From assembly GCA_036874045.1 (NCBI GenBank), contig JAZBRI010000004.1:3720001-3784000 (forward strand): a stretch of DNA of 64,000 nt. Direction: 5' to 3'. Positions 60,801 through 64,000 of this stretch are shown piece after piece; the first letter of the stretch is position 1, and each line of letters opens with the position of its first letter. This DNA is from Cymodocea nodosa (lineage: Eukaryota; Streptophyta; Magnoliopsida; Alismatales; Cymodoceaceae). The translations under genes were made by a program, and so were the position numbers. The notes beneath the pieces are model-generated. The model did not search any database and was not told the DNA's origin. It saw only the letters and a list, made by a program, of their open reading frames with translations.

Positions 60801-61119
60801 TAAGTCTAATATTAAGTTTTAACAAAGTCATTGCCTTTTGAGAGGCTAGAACTTCCATATACATATTATTTCAATAGTTGGCCTTCAGTTTCCTTGTACG
60901 TTGAAAAGTAGGATGCATCATAAATTATATCGAATGAAAGGGTTGTTGCTTATATTAACTGTGAAGGTTTTTGTACTACAGGTTCTTGATGCATTGGTCA
61001 GCCTTTTCTGCAGATCAATTGTTTCTGCTGAGGTGTTATGGGCTGGAGGATGGCTTTTAAGACAGCTTCTTTCTCATGGTCATGCTGAATTTAGTAACAG
61101 TCATATGCAAATACTCAAG
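30829..61119 (+). CDS. TT9: TT9/GFS9-like protein (CLEC16A family, FPL domain), 3' end outside window
   Basis: Fifteen exons join in frame to 561 codons with GT-AG borders: 30,829-30,881; 39,114-39,165; 39,245-39,321; 39,419-39,552; 39,647-39,743; 39,882-39,939; 49,488-49,596; 49,675-49,795; 50,016-50,199; 50,279-50,601; 50,700-50,788; 50,856-50,926; 56,835-56,945; 59,900-59,965; 60,982-61,119. The protein starts '[17 protein letters not shown]', as in plant and animal CLEC16A proteins. The FPL domain (about residues 40-190) includes '[20 protein letters not shown]', '[12 protein letters not shown]' and '[20 protein letters not shown]'. Later blocks are '[18 protein letters not shown]', '[20 protein letters not shown]' and '[11 protein letters not shown]'. 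In Arabidopsis this Golgi peripheral membrane protein serves vacuolar sorting, vacuole development and flavonoid accumulation. About a third (roughly 280 residues) should lie beyond 64,000. Introns 1, 6, 12 and 13 (8.2, 9.5, 5.9 and 3.0 kb) hold transposons; most others are under 220 bp. Confidence 0.94.
31444..31720 (-). mobile_element. Possible L1 RNase H remnant, TT9 intron 1
   Basis: A minus-strand frame contains '[20 protein letters not shown]', which resembles the '..IYRE.N..AD.LA..' end of the RNase H domain in plant L1 elements. Nothing else of an element is visible nearby, so this is a weak call. Confidence 0.35.
31721..32940. other. TT9 intron 1, no feature seen
   Basis: AT-rich intronic sequence with no exon, transposon domain or repeat that I can support. 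Confidence 0.45.
32943..33540. mobile_element. Candidate PIF/Harbinger-related MITE, about 600 bp
   Basis: The ends are inverted relative to one another. The left end reads 'gggtccatttgtatac' followed by several 'agaaagt' words; the right end, reverse-complemented, reads 'ggggatttgtgcacaag' followed by 'aaaagaaagt'. The interior is AT-rich and non-coding. The ends resemble the terminus of the PIF transposase relic at 46,502 ('gggagtgtttgtgcac' with following 'gaaag' words). The 3-bp target duplication is not clear. Copia element C inserted about 30 bp to the right. Confidence 0.55.
33572..33696 (-). repeat. 3' LTR of copia element C
   Basis: Direct repeat partner of 38,321-38,445. The element-strand start is TGTGAAAG. 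Confidence 0.92.
38321..38445 (-). repeat. 5' LTR of copia element C
   Basis: Ends GTCACT on the element strand, directly followed by the primer-binding site. Confidence 0.92.
38451..39113. other. End of TT9 intron 1, no feature seen
   Basis: Intronic sequence between copia element C and exon 2. A short phrase 'agcccaaagggacaccatgaaa' is repeated in near-identical form at about 38,535 and 38,590. Nothing else is recognisable. Confidence 0.45.
40476..40610 (-). repeat. 3' LTR of copia element D
   Basis: 135-bp partner of 45,096-45,223. It starts TGTTAG and ends CAACT on the element strand. Confidence 0.92.
45096..45223 (-). repeat. 5' LTR of copia element D
   Basis: 128-bp partner of 40,476-40,610. 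It starts TGTTTAGG and ends CAACT on the element strand, directly before the primer site. Confidence 0.92.
45229..45660. other. TT9 intron 6 sequence between insertions
   Basis: AT-rich intron between copia element D and the RTE composite. No exon or transposon domain is seen. Confidence 0.45.
45905..46498 (-). mobile_element. L1-type RNase H fragment inside the RTE composite
   Basis: On the minus strand, degraded frames give an '..[10 protein letters not shown]..' block and '..IYYILKEAN...DSLAKGTF', the C-terminal RNase H wording also seen at 10,600-10,900 and 58,660-58,876. The region has stops in every frame. Its right end meets the PIF terminus. Confidence 0.5.
46502..47795 (-). mobile_element. 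PIF/Harbinger transposon relic with DDE transposase
   Basis: The left end 'gggagtgtttgtgcac' follows TTA (46,499-46,501), the target preference of this superfamily. The minus strand encodes two transposase blocks. 47,795-47,527 has 'IGDGTHIKV', '[21 protein letters not shown]' and '[14 protein letters not shown]'. 47,412-47,068 has '[12 protein letters not shown]'-like sequence, '[23 protein letters not shown]' and '[11 protein letters not shown]'. The gap between them looks like an intron or decay. The first Asp and the Glu of the catalytic triad are present. The second, expected as Asp before the 'RIL' block, reads Asn here, so catalysis is doubtful. The N-terminal part, Myb-like gene and right terminus are missing: the relic is cut at about 47,795 by the junction with copia fragment F. 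Confidence 0.82.
47796..49167 (+). mobile_element. Ty1/copia fragment F (RT to 3' LTR)
   Basis: Plus strand, degraded: RT from the '..[19 protein letters not shown]' block (about 47,830) through '..[11 protein letters not shown]' (about 48,070) to '[21 protein letters not shown]', '[15 protein letters not shown]' and '[10 protein letters not shown]' of RNase H (48,780-48,970). A polypurine tract 'gagggggag' and a 148-bp 3' LTR (49,020-49,167) follow. The 5' half is missing. Unlike elements A, C, D and E this LTR has canonical TG...CA ends, so it belongs to a different copia lineage. It is the only sizeable copia copy in the TT9 sense direction. Confidence 0.82.
49020..49167 (+). repeat. 3' LTR of copia fragment F
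   Basis: Begins TGTTAGAG after the purine tract and ends TTTAACA. No partner LTR is in the window. Confidence 0.75.
51500..51960 (+). mobile_element. L1-type LINE fragment in TT9 intron 12, cut by copia element E
   Basis: Plus strand: '[19 protein letters not shown]' and '[12 protein letters not shown]' (51,580-51,690), then '[20 protein letters not shown]' (51,815-51,880). This is the conserved stretch between reverse transcriptase and the zinc-binding domain of plant L1 elements. It has several stops. Copia element E inserted right after it; the continuation beyond 55,941 is too degraded to confirm. Confidence 0.65.
51961..52105 (-). repeat. 3' LTR of copia element E
   Basis: Starts TGTGAATG and ends GCACT on the element strand. 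Confidence 0.9.
55775..55935 (-). repeat. 5' LTR of copia element E
   Basis: Starts TGTGAATG and ends CACACT on the element strand, directly before the primer-binding site. Confidence 0.9.
55941..56834. other. End of TT9 intron 12, unassigned
   Basis: Moderately GC-balanced sequence unlike ordinary intron, with a C run near 56,562-56,572 and degraded frames. It may continue the L1 fragment that ends at 51,960, but I could not recognise a domain. Exon 13 follows after a T-rich tract at 56,817-56,826. Confidence 0.35.
57251..57410. repeat. 80-bp tandem duplication in TT9 intron 13
   Basis: 'aatcaagcactaaatttaag' at about 57,252 and 'aatcaagccctaaatttaag' at about 57,332 begin two diverged copies that share 'ccatgaaaactacaag'. 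Otherwise 56,946-58,344 shows no feature. Confidence 0.75.
58361..59752 (-). mobile_element. L1-type LINE, 5'-truncated, with target duplication, TT9 intron 13
   Basis: Minus strand: a zinc-binding RT domain ('[21 protein letters not shown]', '[20 protein letters not shown]', 59,700-59,465), then RNase H ('[20 protein letters not shown]', '[15 protein letters not shown]', 58,876-58,664), ending in a 12-base A run (T on plus, 58,361-58,372). A 16-bp target duplication flanks it with 14 matches: 'taatgacctgctacag' at 58,345-58,360 and 'taatgacatgctatag' at 59,753-59,768. Only the last 1.4 kb of the element was copied. Frames are broken by a few stops and shifts. Antisense to TT9. Confidence 0.85.
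59966..60981. other. TT9 intron 14, no feature seen
   Basis: A 1.0-kb AT-rich intron between exons 14 and 15. No transposon domain or further exon was found. Confidence 0.5.
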
Positions 61120-61924
61120 GTATTGTGTATTTCCACATACATATATTTGTCAATAAAAGGTGTATTTTAGGATGATTTCTGCATTACAGTAAAAGTTTTT
61201 CAATTCATCCTATTTATTTTGAAAACTATGGTTTGCATTATTTGAGATAAGCTGGATGGACGGTTAATGCCTGCATTACTCACATGCTGAATAAGTCTGG
61301 AGAACGTGGTTTACAAAACCTTACTAGGAATGCAATCAAATGCTGAAAATCTAATAAAATGCAGGGAAAAAGAGGGAAATTCATTTGAAAAACAAACTAG
61401 CATAGAATAAGCCTTCAATGCTAATCTCATTGTTGAGAATATTCTTTGAGCCCATGTGGTCTCCTGTAGATATTCAAGTTGGCAGATATTACTTCTCAAA
61501 AATACAATGATAAATGATAACATTGTTCAGTCCACTAGACTGTGGATTAAATCGGAATTCAGCAATGCATCCCCAAATAAGATACCTCCCTAAAGAATAG
61601 CAAGGGGGCAAGGATCTTCCTCTCATGATTACAAGGGTGCTTCTTGCGACCCCATTTTCCCCAGGAGTAAGGCATAGTGGGAGAGGATGAGTTAGGATTG
61701 AAGACCCTTACTTTGAGAGCCATTGCAAAATAGAAGATAACCTTCCAGTCAAATGACTTGAGGAATGAAGAGCAAGTGTTTCCATCTATTTGATAGGCTA
61801 TCGAACACACCCAAACATAGCCATTCGTAACAAGGAATTCAAGAACACCTTGTCTTAAATTATGTTATTTTTTCCTTGTAAAATCACACCAAGTTCCACT
61901 ATAAAAAAAAAAAAGAATAAATAA
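61120..61924. other. Start of TT9 intron 15, unassigned
   Basis: The next TT9 exon is not found. A minus-strand frame at 61,559-61,810 has no family resemblance that I can name and lies in sequence that is probably repeat-derived. Confidence 0.4.
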
Positions 61925-62640
61925 GTGTTGAAACACAAGAGATAGGTGGACGTAGATTATTATTCATAAATAAACATAAAAATTATATATATAAAAGCTA
62001 CACAAAGAGAATAAATACCGCTTAAACAATGTAAGACTAAACTTACAAATGCACAATATATAACAAAATAAACATACTAATCTAATATATCATTTATTCT
62101 TACATTCTCCTTCAAGAAATGTTCAACTTGCAACAAACTCAATAACACAGTAAACTCAATAATAACTCAACAAACATAACAAAAAATAACAGATACATAG
62201 AAGAATATTAAAAAAATCAATTATTGTAACAGAAGTAGCAATAATGGCAATAATTTGAGAACTTTATTTTAGATAGTAGTAGAATAATTGTTGAATACAA
62301 TTTGAGGTAGAAAACTAATTGTTCTAACAAAATAGCAGCAAAAGACAATAATCTAAGAACTTTATCTCAAACAGTAGTAGAATAACCATTGGATGCAATT
62401 TAAGGTAATAAAATAGATAGAAAAATGTGATTTATCCATAGAAAGTAGGTAGATAAATGTGATCTACCCTTATGAATTTTTTTATGTTTTTCTTTTTTGT
62501 ATTTTTTTGACTTTCACCAAGTTTTTAAACATATTTTTACTTTCATTTTCTTCTTCCTCCTTTTTTCCCCTTTACTCTTTCCTCACTCTTCTTCTCTCCT
62601 TTTTTCCTGTGAAAACACAAAAAATGATGGAAGTTGTATC
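61925..62640 (-). mobile_element. Family X copy 2 (LTR plus partial interior)
   Basis: An LTR at about 61,925-62,104 matches 462-691 ('cttaaacaatgtaagactaaac'-like core). An interior with 'agcaataatggcaataat' repeats and 'agtagtagaataa' words matches 760-1,017. Then come the uninterrupted equivalent of the copia A target site (62,403-62,411, 'aggtaataa') and the pyrimidine tract (62,470-62,610). The 5' LTR and the part before it are missing; the sequence runs directly into copy 3. Confidence 0.65.
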
Positions 62641-64000
62641 AATTCAATAACATAAGAGCTCTATTTAGGAAGACCAACACATTTAAACAATGTAGGATTA
62701 AACTAATGCACACTTAATGCAATAATATTCTCTAATACTCCCCATCAAATAGGAGCATCCAACTTGCAAGAAACTAATATATAAGCAAATTAGAACAAAA
62801 TAAATAAGGAGATACAAGACAAACCAATATAACTAGAAGTAGTATCAATATTATGCAAATAAAAGAAATGGTCAAACCCTAGCTGACCATATTAAAACAG
62901 ATGTAAATACTAATACATTGTTGTTGATGTTATTCGACTCAGTCAGCATACATACACCTATACATACTAAGAAGACTTACACACATGCTTCTACAATACT
63001 AACACAAATATCATCAATCATTCAATAAGAGTGTGGATTGTTAACTTGAGGTGTTTCATAAATCTCAAGTTTCATAGAGAACATACAACTTTAATGGAGC
63101 AACACTACTACAACATTAAAACTCTCATGAGAAGAGTATAACTAATCAATTGGAGATTGACAATGAAGCATTAAACAAATATTTTTTTGTCTCTTTTTTT
63201 AACTTCCATCATTTTTTTTTTCATTTTTCTCCTTCATCCTCTCTTCTTCCCTCTTTGTTCTTTTTTTCCTCTTTCCTCCCTTTTCTTTTTCTTTCCTTCT
63301 ATTCTCCTTCTCCTTTTTTTTTCTTCTTTCCTTTTCTTCACTTCTCCTTGTCCCCTTTCATCAGCAACTCATCAGCCTACAAACCTAATGGGTGTAGGTG
63401 GTGGCAATAGTGATGAAGAGACAATGAGTAGAGTCATTATCCCCCCTACAATGAACCCATCATCAAAATAGTGAGAAGGCTAGCAATGCCAACATACAAA
63501 AAGCTTTCCTCCAACTTGTGTCCATTATGCACCTACCTTTTCTCCATTACTAGAATTTGACTCCTTTTTTCGATCACCTCTTTGCTCTCTTCTTCAAAAG
63601 GAGAATTGTAATGAGGAGAAAAGTGGCATCCTTTTTTCTTCCTCTTCCTTGTAAATAAACAAAGACAATGAGGTGAGTTCACATTTTGATGTTTTCTTTT
63701 GGTGGAAGGTGATGAGTAGAGGAAGACAACATAGGAAAAAAAGGAAAAGAAGGGGAAAAATAAGGTTACGAGGGAAGTAGCACGAGTGCTTATGGAAGAG
63801 AGGACAAGAGTAGTAGTGGCGATGGGATAGAGAAGTTCCAATTGTAGTGTCGTCGATGGAGGAAGACAGAGTGATCGCCTATGTGAGAGGAACTAAAGAG
63901 GATTGTCGAGAAGACAGAAAGAAGTTAGCAGCTCGGGTTTTTAGAGTGAGAGAGATGACAAAAAGAGTTAGGAGAGAAGAGGGTAACAATTAGGGTTTCC
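62641..64000 (-). mobile_element. Family X copy 3, running off the right edge
   Basis: LTR-like sequence at 62,641-62,738 ('aaacaatgtaggattaaact') is followed by 'catcaaataggagcatccaacttgc', matching the LTR-interior border of copies 1 and 2. The pyrimidine tract is at 63,180-63,360, then a purine-rich segment (63,540-63,980). The last bases, 'gggtaacaattagggtttcc', match 6,300-6,318, so its 5' LTR should begin about 70 bp past the window. Confidence 0.62.

Noticed and set aside
61559-61810. 83-codon minus-strand frame in TT9 intron 15
   Set aside because: No family resemblance that I can name and no splice partners; kept as unassigned sequence.

Overview
The window is nuclear DNA from a flowering plant. 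Three conserved plant genes are split into many GT-AG exons, and their introns and flanks are packed with Ty1/copia retrotransposons, L1 and RTE LINE pieces, a PIF/Harbinger relic and a non-autonomous LTR family. I cannot name the species. There is no bacterial-type gene, CRISPR array, rRNA or tRNA that I can support.

Host genes. (1) 8,882-13,568, minus: the first three coding exons of a type IIB autoinhibited Ca2+-ATPase of the ACA8/9/10 group. They carry the calmodulin-binding N-terminus; the rest lies beyond the left edge. (2) 15,424-27,460, minus: a complete SERRATE gene (12 coding exons, 710 codons), the zinc-finger partner of DCL1 and HYL1 in microRNA processing. Its last exon sits alone, 4 kb from the exon before it. 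(3) 30,829-61,119 and onward, plus: a TT9/GFS9 gene (CLEC16A family, FPL domain; Golgi and vacuole trafficking). Fifteen exons (561 codons) are spread over more than 30 kb, and the 3' end is outside the window. SERRATE and TT9 are head to head across 3.4 kb of AT-rich DNA. SERRATE and the Ca2+-ATPase are on the same strand, 1.9 kb apart. None of these three genes appears as one long ORF; they were assembled exon by exon from splice sites and conserved protein sequence.

Mobile DNA. Four near-full-length copia elements (1,018-5,647; 33,572-38,445; 40,476-45,223; 51,961-55,935) lie in the minus orientation. They have short LTRs (125-161 bp), an initiator-tRNA-Met type primer site touching the LTR, and LTRs that start TG but end in ACT rather than CA. 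Three have perfect 5-bp target duplications and sit antisense in TT9 introns 1, 6 and 12. All are decayed. The left one is nested in a non-autonomous LTR element (462-6,522) whose relatives form a chain at 61,925-64,000. LINE pieces occur in introns of all three genes.

Layout: 1-8,881 downstream intron of the Ca2+-ATPase full of repeats; 8,882-13,568 Ca2+-ATPase exons; 13,569-15,423 intergenic with a tandem duplication; 15,424-27,460 SERRATE; 27,461-30,828 divergent promoter region; 30,829-64,000 TT9 and its swollen introns.
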